Of a stretch of 64,000 nucleotides of DNA, positions 16,936 through 25,979 are shown piece by piece. The notes beneath the pieces are model-generated. The model was given only the letters and a program-made list of their open reading frames with translations, searched no databases and was not told where the DNA came from. Positions within the stretch are counted from its first letter, which is position 1, and the number at the start of each line of letters is the position of its first letter. This DNA comes from Gordonia phthalatica (GTDB taxonomy: Bacteria; Actinomycetota; Actinomycetes; Mycobacteriales; Mycobacteriaceae): NCBI RefSeq assembly GCF_001305675.1, contig NZ_CP011853.1:1178001-1242000 (forward strand), read 5' to 3'. A program made the position numbers and the translations under genes.

Positions 16936-17729
16936 TCTCCGACCTGTGGCGGCGCGGAGGCCTGCGCACCCGGACGGTGATGGTGATCGCGCTCGCCGTC
17001 GCACTCTATTCGCTCCTCACCGTCGTGGCGGTCGGCATCGACGCCGGTGCGGCAGTGGCCGCAGTCGCCGTCGTCGGGGGCGCGATCACCGCGGTCCTGC
17101 TGTGGCTGGTCGCACGTCTCGCGCTGCCCGGCGGCACGGTAAGCGGCTCCGAGGCCCGGTTCGCGGTCGTGTGGGGCGGTCTGGTCGCCACCTGCCTGGC
17201 ATCGCTGCTCAACGATGTCGGCCCGGGATTCCTGATCGCCCCTTTCGTCGAGGAACTCCTCAAGATCACCGGAGTGGTGATCGTGCTGAGAATTCTCGGG
17301 ACCGCGACGCCTGCCCGCGGTTTCGTCCTCGGCTTCCTCGTCGGCGGTGCCTTCGAGGTGTACGAGAACGTCCTCTACATCGCCATGCCGGAGACGCCGT
17401 ACGAGGGCGGGGCGATGCCCCTGCTCACCGCGGTGGCGGTCCGGGTGTTCGTCGGATTCGGATTGCACGCGGTGACGACGGCGCTGGTGGGTGCGGCGGT
17501 CGGATACACGGTGACAGCACGGGGCCGTCTGGTCGGTGGTCCGTCCGCGGCGGCTCTCGGCGCGGCGATCGTCATCCATCTGGCATGGGACGTCGGCCCC
17601 GAGACAGGGGTCGCCGGACTGGTGCTCATGGCCGCGGACTACGCGGTGATCGTCACCGTCTTCGTGCTGACGCGGCGGCGGACCCTCGCGCTGACGGCGG
17701 GGTCCCCACCGGGTCCTCTCACGGGCTGA
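16932..17729 (+). CDS. PrsW-family intramembrane metalloprotease
   Basis: 265 residues, GTG start overlapping the antiporter stop (GTGA). It has about seven hydrophobic helices and the M82 signature residues in order: the glutamate pair in PFVEELLK near 105, EVYEN near 141, a histidine in GLHAVTT near 177 and the HLAWD segment near 214. PrsW proteins cleave within the membrane, classically an anti-sigma factor. No anti-sigma gene is near, so the substrate is unknown. Coupling to the antiporter is notable. Confidence 0.88.
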   Translation: MISDLWRRGGLRTRTVMVIALAVALYSLLTVVAVGIDAGAAVAAVAVVGGAITAVLLWLVARLALPGGTVSGSEARFAVVWGGLVATCLASLLNDVGPGFLIAPFVEELLKITGVVIVLRILGTATPARGFVLGFLVGGAFEVYENVLYIAMPETPYEGGAMPLLTAVAVRVFVGFGLHAVTTALVGAAVGYTVTARGRLVGGPSAAALGAAIVIHLAWDVGPETGVAGLVLMAADYAVIVTVFVLTRRRTLALTAGSPPGPLTG

Positions 17730-17740
17730 AACCTCACGGG

Positions 17741-18808
17741 TCAGGCCGGCGGCGCCAGCTTCTCCACGGTCCCGTGCCACACCTCGCGGTCGCTCGCGAG
17801 CGGCGCCAGGATCAATTCGTCGGCACCCGTCTGCAGCGCGAAGTCGTCGAGCTGGGCGAGCACCTGCTCTCCGGTGCCGACGGCGGCGCAGCGGAGCATC
17901 TCGTTCACGTGCATGCCCTGCGGACCGTCGAGCTGCGCTTCGGCCTCGGCGGTGGTCATGTTCCGGCCGCGGTTGAACAGGAACTTGATGCGCCGGATCT
18001 TGGCATCTCGCAGCTGCTGGTGTGCGCGGTCGGCGTCGTCGTCGGCGATCACAGTCGCGGCGACCATCAGGTGGGGCTCGGTCTGACCGCCGTCGGGCAG
18101 CTCCGCGGGGCGGAAGTCCCGCCGGTACAGCGAGATCGCCTGCTCCAGCGCCGCCGGCGCGAAGTGCGAGGCGAACGCGTACGGCAGGCCGAGGGCGGCG
18201 GCCAGCTGGGCCCCGAACAGCGACGACCCGAGGATGTAGAGCGGCACCCGGGTGCCGGCACCCGGCACGGCGCGGACGCCGTGCACGGTCGCGCCTGCGA
18301 AGTACTTCTGCAGTTCGACGACATCGCCCGGGAAGTGCTCCGATGCAGCGGGAGTGCGGCGCAGTGCGGTGAACGTGGCCGGATCGCCGCCCGGGGCGCG
18401 GCCCAGCCCGAGGTCGATGCGGTTCGGATACAACTCGGCGAGGGTGCCGTACTGTTCGGCGATCGCCAGCGGGGAATGATTGGGCAGCATCACGCCGCCC
18501 GATCCGAGCCGGATGCGCGAGGTGTGCGCCGCCATGTGCGCCACCAGGACGGCCGGTGCGGCCGACCCGATCATCGACATGTTGTGGTGCTCGGCATACC
18601 AGATTCGCTGGTAGCCGGTGGTGTCGGCGAATCTCGCCATCTCGCGGGAGTGGTTCAACGCCTCGGCGACGGTCTCACCGCTGCCGATCTGGGCCAGGTC
18701 GAGGAGAGAGAACGGGACGCGTGGCGTCGCACGGTTCGCAGCGCTTTCGGGCACGACGGAATCGGGGGAAGGAGAATCGGTCACCCCTAGTGCAGCGGTC
18801 CTCGACAC
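17741..18808 (-). CDS. LLM-class flavin-dependent oxidoreductase
   Basis: 355 residues from a GTG at 18808; a GTG at 18784 is an alternative, since the first 30 residues look unstructured and the conserved part begins at VPFSLLDLAQIGSG. The luciferase-like TIM barrel is clear: YAEHHNMSMIGSAAPAVL, RIRLGSGGVMLPNHSPLAIAEQ and RIDLGLGRAPG. This is the type 1 group of F420/FMN-binding oxidoreductases; substrate unknown. It converges with PrsW, the stops being 12 bases apart. Confidence 0.85.
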   Translation of the reverse strand: MSRTAALGVTDSPSPDSVVPESAANRATPRVPFSLLDLAQIGSGETVAEALNHSREMARFADTTGYQRIWYAEHHNMSMIGSAAPAVLVAHMAAHTSRIRLGSGGVMLPNHSPLAIAEQYGTLAELYPNRIDLGLGRAPGGDPATFTALRRTPAASEHFPGDVVELQKYFAGATVHGVRAVPGAGTRVPLYILGSSLFGAQLAAALGLPYAFASHFAPAALEQAISLYRRDFRPAELPDGGQTEPHLMVAATVIADDDADRAHQQLRDAKIRRIKFLFNRGRNMTTAEAEAQLDGPQGMHVNEMLRCAAVGTGEQVLAQLDDFALQTGADELILAPLASDREVWHGTVEKLAPPA

Positions 18809-18846
18809 GTTTGTATTCCATGGCCCGGAATCCCACTCGTATCCGG

Positions 18847-18859
18847 CACGATGGAGGGG
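18847..18859 (+). promoter_or_regulatory. Candidate leaderless promoter of the ABC ATPase gene
   Basis: CACGAT at 18847-18852 ends six bases before the GTG at 18859, the same spacing seen for several genes here. A purine-rich GGAGGG lies between them but is too close to act as a normal ribosome site. Confidence 0.35.
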
Positions 18860-19692
18860 TGACCGAACTGATTGCTGACCCCGACCTCCTCATCGACTTC
18901 CGCGACGTCTCGCTGATCCGCGACGGCAAGACCCTTGTGGGCCCGGTGGACTGGAAAGTGGAGCTCGACGAGCGCTGGGTCATCATCGGTCCCAACGGTG
19001 CGGGGAAGACATCGCTGCTGCGGATGGCGGCGGCGATCGACTTCCCGAGCCGTGGCGACGCCTTCGTCGTCGGCGAGCAACTCGGGCGCGTGGACGTCCG
19101 CGAGCTCTCCACGAGGATCGGCATCGTCAGCTCCGCCATGTCCGCGCGTGTCCCGAGCGACGAGCGCGTCTCCGATCTGGTGATCTCCGCCGGCTACTCG
19201 GTCCTCGGCCGCTGGCGCGAGGAGTACGACGACATGGACCGTGCGCAGGCGTCGAACATTCTCGAATCGATGGGTGCCGAGCACCTCGCCGACCGCACCT
19301 ACGGCACCCTGTCGGAGGGCGAGCGCAAACGCGTTCTGATCGCCCGCGGTCTGATGACCGACCCTGAGCTCCTGCTGCTCGACGAGCCCGCCGCAGGACT
19401 GGACCTCGGCGGTCGCGAGGAGCTCGTCAACCGGTTGAGTGTGCTGGCCGCCGACCCCGACGCGCCGGCGATCGTGCTGATCACCCACCACGTGGAGGAG
19501 ATCCCGCCGGGCTTCACCAACATCCTGATCCTGTCCGAGGGCGGTGTCGTCGCGCAGGGCCCCCTCGAGGAGGCGCTCACCGCCGAGAACCTCATGACCG
19601 CGTTCCGGCAGAACATCGTGCTGACCGAGGACGACGGCCGGTACTTCGCGCGGCGGGCCCGTGCTGCGGGCGGGCATCGTCGCGCGGAGTGA
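18859..19692 (+). CDS. ABC transporter ATP-binding protein
   Basis: 277 residues from the GTG at 18859. All nucleotide-binding motifs are present: Walker A GPNGAGKTS near 44, signature LSEGE near 150, Walker B LLLLDEPAAGLD near 172 and the switch histidine in ITHHVEE. No transmembrane domain and no permease neighbour. It corresponds by position to a mycobacterial ABC ATPase next to serB2. The following membrane-protein gene overlaps by four bases, so the two may work together. Confidence 0.88.
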   Translation: MTELIADPDLLIDFRDVSLIRDGKTLVGPVDWKVELDERWVIIGPNGAGKTSLLRMAAAIDFPSRGDAFVVGEQLGRVDVRELSTRIGIVSSAMSARVPSDERVSDLVISAGYSVLGRWREEYDDMDRAQASNILESMGAEHLADRTYGTLSEGERKRVLIARGLMTDPELLLLDEPAAGLDLGGREELVNRLSVLAADPDAPAIVLITHHVEEIPPGFTNILILSEGGVVAQGPLEEALTAENLMTAFRQNIVLTEDDGRYFARRARAAGGHRRAE

Positions 19693-20606
19693 CGCGGGAG
19701 AAGCTTGAACCCGGGGAGTACCGCTTCCTTCGGGCTTTCACGCCGGGCTACCTGGCAGTCAACAGTCTGCTCGTCGCGCTCGGCGTCAGCCTGGCCGTGG
19801 CCGCCCTGATCTTCCAGTTCGCCGCCGGGTCGGCGGGGCGATGGAGCTGGGAGTCATTGCTCGTGATCGCATTGGCGCTCCTGATGTGCGCCTTCATCGC
19901 GGTGGTCCTCGCGCGGGGTGCCGGAGCCGACCGACGCCTGACGGACACGCCCGAGCCGACCGGCGACGATCCGTCATTGATCGAGGTGAGGCCGAAGGTC
20001 GGCGGAACGCTGGTGCTGCACTTCGCGTGGTCGCTCTGCGCAGGGGCGTTCGCTGTTCATGTCCTGCGCCGGACCGACCTCTGGCGCGTCGAGGTGGATC
20101 CGCAACTGCTGCAGGTGCGTCGTGGCCTGGAGTTCGCAGGTGCCGCGCCGTCGACGTTCGAGGTTGACGAGGGTGAGCAGTTCGCGAGGATCTGCTCCGG
20201 GCTGACTGCACTCAGCTGGAGCTCGTGGATCGCGGCGCTCGGCATGATGGTGGCCGCCTGGCTGTGGACCAATCGGCGCCGCAGCTTCGTCTGGTTCTCG
20301 GCACACGGCATCGGGTACCTACCGAGTCGGGTGGGCGATCGGGGATATCGGGACTGGGCGGACATCGCGTCGATCGAGCACGCGGAACTGATGGAGGGAC
20401 GCGCGTTCTGGACTACGGGTCACGAGTTCATCATCGTCACGACGGCGGGTGAGAAGACCGTGGTCCGCATGATGTGCGGCCTGTCGGTGCCGCGGGCCGC
20501 GATGGCGGCGGTCCTGGACGACGCGGCGCCGCACGTGGAGCGGATCGACATCGATCCCGATGACAACCCGTGGGGAGACGTCGTCCCCCAGCGCAAGCGG
20601 TCGTGA
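19689..20606 (+). CDS. Membrane protein with C-terminal PH-like region, unknown function
   Basis: 305 residues; the GTG overlaps the ABC ATPase stop (GTGA). Hydrophobic segments lie at about residues 20-45, 52-75, 105-125 and 178-198. The C-terminal 100 residues resemble a bacterial PH-like membrane fold (SFVWFSAHGIGYLPSRVGDRGYRDWADIASIE). The family is not securely recognised. The gene overlap suggests association with the ATPase, but it does not look like a standard permease. Confidence 0.75.
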   Translation: MTREKLEPGEYRFLRAFTPGYLAVNSLLVALGVSLAVAALIFQFAAGSAGRWSWESLLVIALALLMCAFIAVVLARGAGADRRLTDTPEPTGDDPSLIEVRPKVGGTLVLHFAWSLCAGAFAVHVLRRTDLWRVEVDPQLLQVRRGLEFAGAAPSTFEVDEGEQFARICSGLTALSWSSWIAALGMMVAAWLWTNRRRSFVWFSAHGIGYLPSRVGDRGYRDWADIASIEHAELMEGRAFWTTGHEFIIVTTAGEKTVVRMMCGLSVPRAAMAAVLDDAAPHVERIDIDPDDNPWGDVVPQRKRS

Positions 20607-20705
20607 GTTCCGGGCAGATGAAATCCTCGGATGTGCAAGTATTGAGCGGTACCGACCGAGCGCATGCTCGGTCGCCTGCGAGAACGCGATCGGAAGAGAG
20701 TTCAG

Positions 20706-21533
20706 ATGTTCACAGACGGCAAGTCGGCGCCGGTTCCGCTGCGTGACGCGTCCACCGTGGTCCTGGTCCGCGACTCGGACCGAGGCATCGAGATCTTCCT
20801 GCAGCGTCGCGTCAAGCAGATGGCGTTCGCCGGCGGGATGACGGTGTTCCCCGGCGGCGGCGTCGACGCCCGCGACCGGGACGCCGAGATCGCGTGGGTG
20901 GGACCCGAGGTCGGCTGGTGGGCTGAGCGGTTCGGCGCCGATGTCGAGACCGCTCGCGCTCTGGTGTGCGCGGCCGTCCGGGAGACCTTCGAGGAGTGCG
21001 GCGTCCTGCTCGCCGGAGCGTCCGCCGACATCGTGCACCCGAACCCCGCCGAGCTGACGGGGGAGCGCGAGCGCCTGGTGAACAAAGACCTGTCGTTCGC
21101 GCAGTTCCTGAACGATAACGACCTGGTTCTGCGCACCGACCTGCTGGCGCCGCTGTCGCACTGGATCACGCCGAAGAACGAGGTCCGACGCTACGACACC
21201 CGCTTCTTCCTCGCCGAGCTCCCCGCCGGGCAGACCGCGGACGGTGAGACCTCCGAGGCGTCCGAGACGCTGTGGCTGACCGCCGACGCGGCGCTCGACG
21301 CCTGGAACAGCGGCAATCACTTCCTGCTGCCTCCGACCTGGTCGCAGCTGCGGGCGATCGCCGAGTACGCGACCGTCGCCGACCTGATGGCCGCCGATCA
21401 TGAGATCACTCCGATCGAGCCGTCGATCGCCGATCAGTCCGGACTGGGCGGGTTGCGGTTCGCCGATTCCGACGCCTACCTCGCCTCCCTCGGCGACGGC
21501 CGCATGGAGCAGTTGAAGAACACGAACTCGTAG
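20706..21533 (+). CDS. NUDIX hydrolase (NUDT19-like layout)
   Basis: 275 residues from the ATG at 20706, preceded by a purine-rich GGAAGAGAG. The Nudix box is split by an insertion, with PGGGVDARD near 52 and RETFEECGVLL near 91, as in NUDT19-type enzymes that act on CoA-like diphosphates. The catalytic glutamates in REtfEEcG are intact. It would cleave a nucleoside diphosphate linked to another moiety; the substrate is not evident. Position matches the nudix gene beside enoyl-CoA hydratase in mycobacteria. Confidence 0.85.
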   Translation: MFTDGKSAPVPLRDASTVVLVRDSDRGIEIFLQRRVKQMAFAGGMTVFPGGGVDARDRDAEIAWVGPEVGWWAERFGADVETARALVCAAVRETFEECGVLLAGASADIVHPNPAELTGERERLVNKDLSFAQFLNDNDLVLRTDLLAPLSHWITPKNEVRRYDTRFFLAELPAGQTADGETSEASETLWLTADAALDAWNSGNHFLLPPTWSQLRAIAEYATVADLMAADHEITPIEPSIADQSGLGGLRFADSDAYLASLGDGRMEQLKNTNS

Positions 21534-21550
21534 GGGCGGCGTTCGAGCGA

Positions 21551-21619
21551 GTCGCACCACCTCCGTCTCTCGCACTCGGTCGCGACTGAGTGCGGGAAAC
21601 ACAAGTGGTGCCACTGGTC
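21551..21619. repeat. Extragenic palindrome family 1, copy B
   Basis: A 69-base element in inverse orientation to copy A (3365-3433), about 61 of 69 positions identical. Its own arms (21552-21577 and 21588-21613) pair at about 20 of 26 bases. It lies between the convergent nudix and polymerase genes. Confidence 0.8.
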
Positions 21620-21666
21620 GACAGATGGTGCGGGGCCAGCGACGCGTACCAACCCCGCTCTAACCG

Positions 21667-22608
21667 TCAATCCCTCTCGTCGCGCTCCGCCCACTCCAGC
21701 AGCGTGTCGAGGCGGAAGACTCGGTCGTCGATGCCCGCATGGAGGTCGCCGAGATCGGCGTACCGCGCGGGCATGGTGGCGACGGTGAAGTCGTCGGGTT
21801 CGGCACTGTCGATCTCATCCCACCGCAGCGGAGCGGACACCGTCGCGCGGGCATTGGCGCGGATCGAATACGCGGCCGCCATCGTGTGATCGCGGGCGTT
21901 CTGGTTGAAGTCGATGAAGACGGCGGCCGGGTCGCGGTCCTTGCGCCACCACGTCACGGTCGCGTCGTCGGGCAGGCGGCGCACCACTTCCGTGCCGAAG
22001 GCGAGCGCTGCGCGGCGGACGTCGGCGAACTCCCACTCCGGTTCGATCCGCACATAGATGTGGAGACCGTGCCCGCCGGAGGTCTTGGGGTATCCGACGA
22101 TCCCCAGCTCGTCGAGGATCTCGTGCACCACGTGGGCCACTCGACGGACGCGCGCGAAGTCGGCGTCGGGCATCGGATCCAGATCGATGCGCCATTCGTC
22201 GGGCCGCTCCACGTGCGCGCGGCGCGAGTTCCACGGGTGGAACTCGACGGTCGCCATCTGCACCGCCCACAGGACCGCTGCGGGTTCGGTGACACAGAGT
22301 TCCTGCACCGTGCGGGAGTAGCGGGGAAAGAAGATGTCGACGGTCTCGATCCACGCCGGAGCGCCGGCGGGCAGCTTCTTCTGGTGCACCTTCTTCTCCG
22401 CGGTGCCGTTCGGGAACCGATGCAGCATGCACGGGCGCTCCCGTAGAGCGCGCGTGATGCCGTCGGAGACGGCCAGGTAGTAGTTCGCGACGTCGAGCTT
22501 GGTCAGCCCGGCATCGTCGAAGTAGAGCCGGTCGGGACTGCTGATCCGCACATCGCGCAGGGCCCCGTCGGGACCGGGAATGTGCAGTACGACGGCGTCG
22601 TCACCCAT
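21667..22608 (-). CDS. Stand-alone LigD-type polymerase/primase domain protein
   Basis: 313 residues, the length of the polymerase domain of LigD with no ligase or nuclease part. The archaeo-eukaryotic primase-like signatures are present: catalytic aspartates in WRIDLDPMP near 140, the SGGHGLHIYV loop, and VFIDFNQNARDHT near 229. Such stand-alone proteins in mycobacteria can extend DNA or RNA ends and are related to non-homologous end joining. No ku or ligase gene is adjacent, so its role in end joining is not shown here. Confidence 0.9.
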   Translation of the reverse strand: MGDDAVVLHIPGPDGALRDVRISSPDRLYFDDAGLTKLDVANYYLAVSDGITRALRERPCMLHRFPNGTAEKKVHQKKLPAGAPAWIETVDIFFPRYSRTVQELCVTEPAAVLWAVQMATVEFHPWNSRRAHVERPDEWRIDLDPMPDADFARVRRVAHVVHEILDELGIVGYPKTSGGHGLHIYVRIEPEWEFADVRRAALAFGTEVVRRLPDDATVTWWRKDRDPAAVFIDFNQNARDHTMAAAYSIRANARATVSAPLRWDEIDSAEPDDFTVATMPARYADLGDLHAGIDDRVFRLDTLLEWAERDERD

Positions 22609-22682
22609 GTCGCAACCCTACTTGTCGACAGGAGGACGCATGCGTCACTTGCGTGCTGCCCGGTTGGGTTCACGACCTGACT

Positions 22683-22700
22683 TACCGGTAGCCTGCCCTC
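22683..22700 (+). promoter_or_regulatory. Promoter and operator-like palindrome of the enoyl-CoA hydratase gene
   Basis: TAGCCT (22689-22694) is six bases before the ATG at 22701, a leaderless arrangement. The palindrome TACCGGTA (22683-22690) overlaps its first bases. The same half-site occurs in the longer palindrome upstream of etfB (37448-37463), so a shared regulator is possible; bound there it would block the promoter. Confidence 0.4.
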
Positions 22701-23489
22701 ATGGCTGAGTTTGTCACGTTGGAGACGTCGGAGGAACACCCGGGCGTCGGAACCATTCTGCTCAATCGCCCCCCGATGAATGCGTTGAACCGCCAGGTTC
22801 AGACCGAGCTCGCGGCGGCCGCCGAAGAGGCGAGCATGCGCGACGACATCAAGGCCGTCGTCGTCTACGGCGGACCCAAGGTTCTCGCGGCGGGCGCCGA
22901 CATCAAAGAGATGATCGACATGTCGCACGCCGACATGCAGAAGATCGCGAGCCGCCTGCAGCGCGCCATCGGCATCATCTCCGAGATCCCGAAGCCGACC
23001 GTCGCCGCCATCACCGGCTACGCCCTCGGCGGCGGACTGGAAGTGGCGCTGGGTGCGGATCGTCGAATCGCAGGCGACAACGCCAAGCTCGGCGTCCCCG
23101 AGGTGCTGCTCGGCGTCATCCCCGGCGGCGGCGGCACGCAGCGACTGGCCCGGCTGATCGGCCCGTCGCGCGCCAAGGACATGGTCTTCACCGGTCGCTT
23201 CGTCGGCGCCGAGGAGGCCCTGCAGATCGGGCTCGTCGACCAGGTGGTGGCCCCGGACGACGTCTACAACGAAGCGCTCAAGTGGGCGGGGCAGTTCGCG
23301 AACGCCGCGTCGGCCGCGCTCGCCGCGGCCAAGACCGCGATCGACTCCGGCACGGACGTCGATCTCGCGACGGGTCTGAAGATCGAGGAGCAGGTCTTCG
23401 CCGCCCTGTTCGCCACGCAAGACCGCACGATCGGCATGGAGTCGTTCGTCGCCAACGGCCCCGGCAAGGCCGAGTTCACCGGAAAGTAG
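22701..23489 (+). CDS. Enoyl-CoA hydratase/isomerase family protein
   Basis: 262 residues of the crotonase fold. The oxyanion-hole segment LAAGADIKEM lies near 60, GYALGGGLEVALGAD near 108, and a catalytic glutamate in GVPEVLLGVIPGGGGTQRL near 132. It hydrates trans-2-enoyl-CoA in beta-oxidation. The methyltransferase gene follows after ten bases, so the two are probably cotranscribed. It corresponds in position to echA17 of M. tuberculosis. Confidence 0.9.
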   Translation: MAEFVTLETSEEHPGVGTILLNRPPMNALNRQVQTELAAAAEEASMRDDIKAVVVYGGPKVLAAGADIKEMIDMSHADMQKIASRLQRAIGIISEIPKPTVAAITGYALGGGLEVALGADRRIAGDNAKLGVPEVLLGVIPGGGGTQRLARLIGPSRAKDMVFTGRFVGAEEALQIGLVDQVVAPDDVYNEALKWAGQFANAASAALAAAKTAIDSGTDVDLATGLKIEEQVFAALFATQDRTIGMESFVANGPGKAEFTGK

Positions 23490-23499
23490 GACCCGACAC

Positions 23500-24522
23500 A
23501 TGACCGCCATCGACGATCAGAACACCACCGATCCTGCTGAAGAGACCGTGACGGCCCCCGCCGATCATGTGGATCCGGCACCGAACCCGCACGCCACCCA
23601 GGAGCAGGTCGAGGCCGCTCTGAAGGACACCAAGCTCGCCCAGGTCCTGTACCACGACTGGGAGGCCGAGACCTACGACGAGAAGTGGTCGATCTCGTTC
23701 GACGAGCGCTGCATCGACTACGCGCGCGGTCGTCTCGACAAGATCCTGCCCGACGCCCCGCTGCCGTACGGTCGCGCCATGGAGCTGGGCTGCGGCACCG
23801 GCTTCTTCCTGCTCAACCTGATGCAGTCGGGTGTCGCCGAGAAGGGTTCGGTCACCGACCTCTCGCCCGGCATGGTCAAGGTCGCGCTCCGCAACGCCGA
23901 GAACCTCGGACTCGACGTGGACGGCCGCGTCGCCGACGCCGAGTCCATCCCGTACGAGGACGACACCTTCGACCTCGTCGTCGGACACGCGGTGCTGCAC
24001 CACATCCCCGACGTCGAGCAGTCGCTCCGCGAGGTGCTGCGCGTGCTGAAGCCCGGCGGACGCTTCGTCTTCGCGGGCGAGCCGTCGACGGCCGGTGACT
24101 TCTACGCGCGCTGGCTCAGCCGCGCCACCTGGTGGGCCACCACCAATATCACCAAGCTGGGTCCGCTGAAGGATTGGCGTCGCCCGCAGGCCGAGCTCGA
24201 CGAGAGCTCGCGCGCCGCAGCCCTCGAGGCCGTCGTCGACATCCACACCTTCTCGCCGGAGGACCTGGAGCGTCTCGCCACCAGCGCCGGTGCGGTGCAG
24301 GTGGAGTCGGCCGCCGAGGAACTGGCCGCGGCCATGCTCGGTTGGCCGGTCCGCACCTTCGAGGCCGCCGTCCCCGCCGAGAAGCTCGGCTGGGGCTGGG
24401 CCGGCTTCGCGTTCGGCGGCTGGAAGCGGATGACCTGGCTCGACGAGAACGTTCTGCGCAAGATCGTGCCGCCGAAGTTCTTCTACAACGTGCTGATCAC
24501 CGGTGTGAAGCCGGAGAAGTAG
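23500..24522 (+). CDS. Class I SAM-dependent methyltransferase
   Basis: 340 residues. The first 50 are acidic and probably disordered. The Rossmann methyltransferase domain includes the SAM-binding MELGCGTGFFLLNL near 93, DLSPGMVKVALRNAENLGLD, and the post-motif FDLVVGHAVLHHIPDVEQ. The C-terminal 120 residues carry extra helices. The methyl acceptor is unknown. It lies just after the enoyl-CoA hydratase gene, a pairing conserved in mycobacteria (Rv3039c/Rv3038c by memory). Confidence 0.88.
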   Translation: MTAIDDQNTTDPAEETVTAPADHVDPAPNPHATQEQVEAALKDTKLAQVLYHDWEAETYDEKWSISFDERCIDYARGRLDKILPDAPLPYGRAMELGCGTGFFLLNLMQSGVAEKGSVTDLSPGMVKVALRNAENLGLDVDGRVADAESIPYEDDTFDLVVGHAVLHHIPDVEQSLREVLRVLKPGGRFVFAGEPSTAGDFYARWLSRATWWATTNITKLGPLKDWRRPQAELDESSRAAALEAVVDIHTFSPEDLERLATSAGAVQVESAAEELAAAMLGWPVRTFEAAVPAEKLGWGWAGFAFGGWKRMTWLDENVLRKIVPPKFFYNVLITGVKPEK

Positions 24523-24540
24523 ACGGCAGACGCGAACGGG

Positions 24541-24597
24541 GATCCCCGCTCGGCGCCGCACCGGTCGAACAGGCCGGCGGGGCGCGGAGCGGGGATC
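24541..24597. terminator. Candidate bidirectional terminator between convergent genes
   Basis: GATCCCCGCTC (24541-24551) pairs exactly with GAGCGGGGATC (24587-24597) around a GC-rich loop that can fold further. It separates the methyltransferase end from the OsmC end and overlaps the OsmC stop codon. No T-run is visible. Confidence 0.45.
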
Positions 24598-25072
24598 ACT
24601 GCTGTTCGGCCACCGCGACGACCGGCTCCACGCGGACCGGGAAGTTCACGGAGTTCGCGATGAAGCAGTACTCGTGGGCGGGTTTGTGGGCCGCGACGGC
24701 CGCGTCGACCATGGCCGCGTCGGTGACCGTCACCCGCGGCCGCAGGACCACCTCGGTGAATGCGCCGCCCAGCCCGCTCTGGGCCATCGTGCCCTCGGCG
24801 TCGTCGGTGTAGCCCACCACCGTCACGCCCTCGGTGACGCAGACATGCAGGTACGAGAGCAGGTGGCATTCCGACAGGGCCGCGACCAGCAACTCCTCGG
24901 GATTCCAACGGGCACGGTCGCCGTGGAACGCGGCGTCGGCCGACCCGGCCATCGCGTCCTTCCCCGGTGCCTGGAGCCGGACGTTGCGGTCGTAGTCGCG
25001 GTACCCGGACGTACCGGTGCCGCGGTCGCCTTCCCACGTCGAGCGAATCCGGTAACTGTGCTCTCTGACCAT
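24596..25072 (-). CDS. OsmC-family protein
   Basis: 158 residues, full family length. Two conserved cysteines are visible, in SECHLLSYLH near 69 and HEYCFIANS near 135, the redox pair of OsmC/Ohr-type peroxidases. Such proteins reduce organic or fatty-acid hydroperoxides using dithiols. It starts ten bases after the ferritin-like gene and is likely in the same transcript. Confidence 0.88.
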   Translation of the reverse strand: MVREHSYRIRSTWEGDRGTGTSGYRDYDRNVRLQAPGKDAMAGSADAAFHGDRARWNPEELLVAALSECHLLSYLHVCVTEGVTVVGYTDDAEGTMAQSGLGGAFTEVVLRPRVTVTDAAMVDAAVAAHKPAHEYCFIANSVNFPVRVEPVVAVAEQQ

Positions 25073-25082
25073 GTCGCCGAGT

Positions 25083-25790
25083 CTATTTCGTCAACGCGAC
25101 CTCGCGTCGTCCCGCGAACACCCCCGTGCGGAAGTCGGACATCAGGTGAACGCACGACCGGATGAACCGGCCACGGGACCGTCCGACGGCACGCAGTGCG
25201 CCGCCGTGGTCGAGGGCCACCACCACCGCGACGACGGCCGCGAACGCCAGCCACACCGCACCGGCCATCCCGCGCAGTCGGGGAGGCGTGTCGGCGAAAC
25301 CCGCCGCCGACCGCTCCTCCTGGAATCGGACGTGATGCACCTCGTCGTCGAGGATGCGCGCGGACACCTCGTGCAGGAGATGATCCGGCGACGTCGCGAG
25401 GGCGCCGTAGTACTCCAGAGCGATCAGTTCGGCGACCGACAGGACCAGCAGTTCGCAGCGCAGCCCCAGCGCTCGGCGGCACCACACGAAGACCTGATCG
25501 GACCAGTGTCCCGCGAGCGTCGTCTCGCCGGCTGCGCTGAGCAGTTCGGCGAGCAGTCGCGCATGATTGTTCTCCTCGGCCACGAACATCCGCACCGCCT
25601 GCGCGTACTCGGGGTCGCCCGCCGCGTCGGCCAGTCCGATCAGTCGGGCGCCGTCGCCGCTCTCGCCGACCTGGAAGCGTTGGAGACTGGCGACGATCGA
25701 CGGCGGCAGGGTGCTGCCACGATGCCAGTCCGGGTCGCCGACCTCGGCGCGGTGGCGGGCACGGTCGGAGAACAATTCGGTCCACGTCAT
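25083..25790 (-). CDS. Ferritin-like diiron protein with C-terminal membrane segment
   Basis: 235 residues from the ATG at 25790, which has TATAAC seven bases upstream; an upstream in-frame start at 25838 is possible. Two ExxH-type motifs, in AEENNHARLL and DDEVHHVRF, separated by a long helical region fit a diiron four-helix bundle. A hydrophobic segment follows near residue 180. Oxidase or peroxide-related activity is an inference. It probably forms an operon with the OsmC gene. Confidence 0.75.
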   Translation of the reverse strand: MTWTELFSDRARHRAEVGDPDWHRGSTLPPSIVASLQRFQVGESGDGARLIGLADAAGDPEYAQAVRMFVAEENNHARLLAELLSAAGETTLAGHWSDQVFVWCRRALGLRCELLVLSVAELIALEYYGALATSPDHLLHEVSARILDDEVHHVRFQEERSAAGFADTPPRLRGMAGAVWLAFAAVVAVVVALDHGGALRAVGRSRGRFIRSCVHLMSDFRTGVFAGRREVALTK

Positions 25791-25979
25791 GGCTTCGGTT
25801 ATAGCGGGCAGACCGGTCCCGTCGCCGCGACCTGTCATTCGCGCGGCCGACGCCGGGAGCGGTCGCCAGGTGTTGCGACGGCACGTCGAGAGGGCTCGGC
25901 CACCCTTCGATAGGGTGAGATCGCGTTCCGTGGGTGGACGTCAGATCAGGAGTCAGACGCACAGTGGGACAACAGTTCA

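Noticed and set aside
16946..18790. 614-codon plus-strand frame across PrsW and the LLM gene
   Set aside because: It overlaps PrsW in another frame and runs antisense to the flavin oxidoreductase; both real genes have strong motifs.
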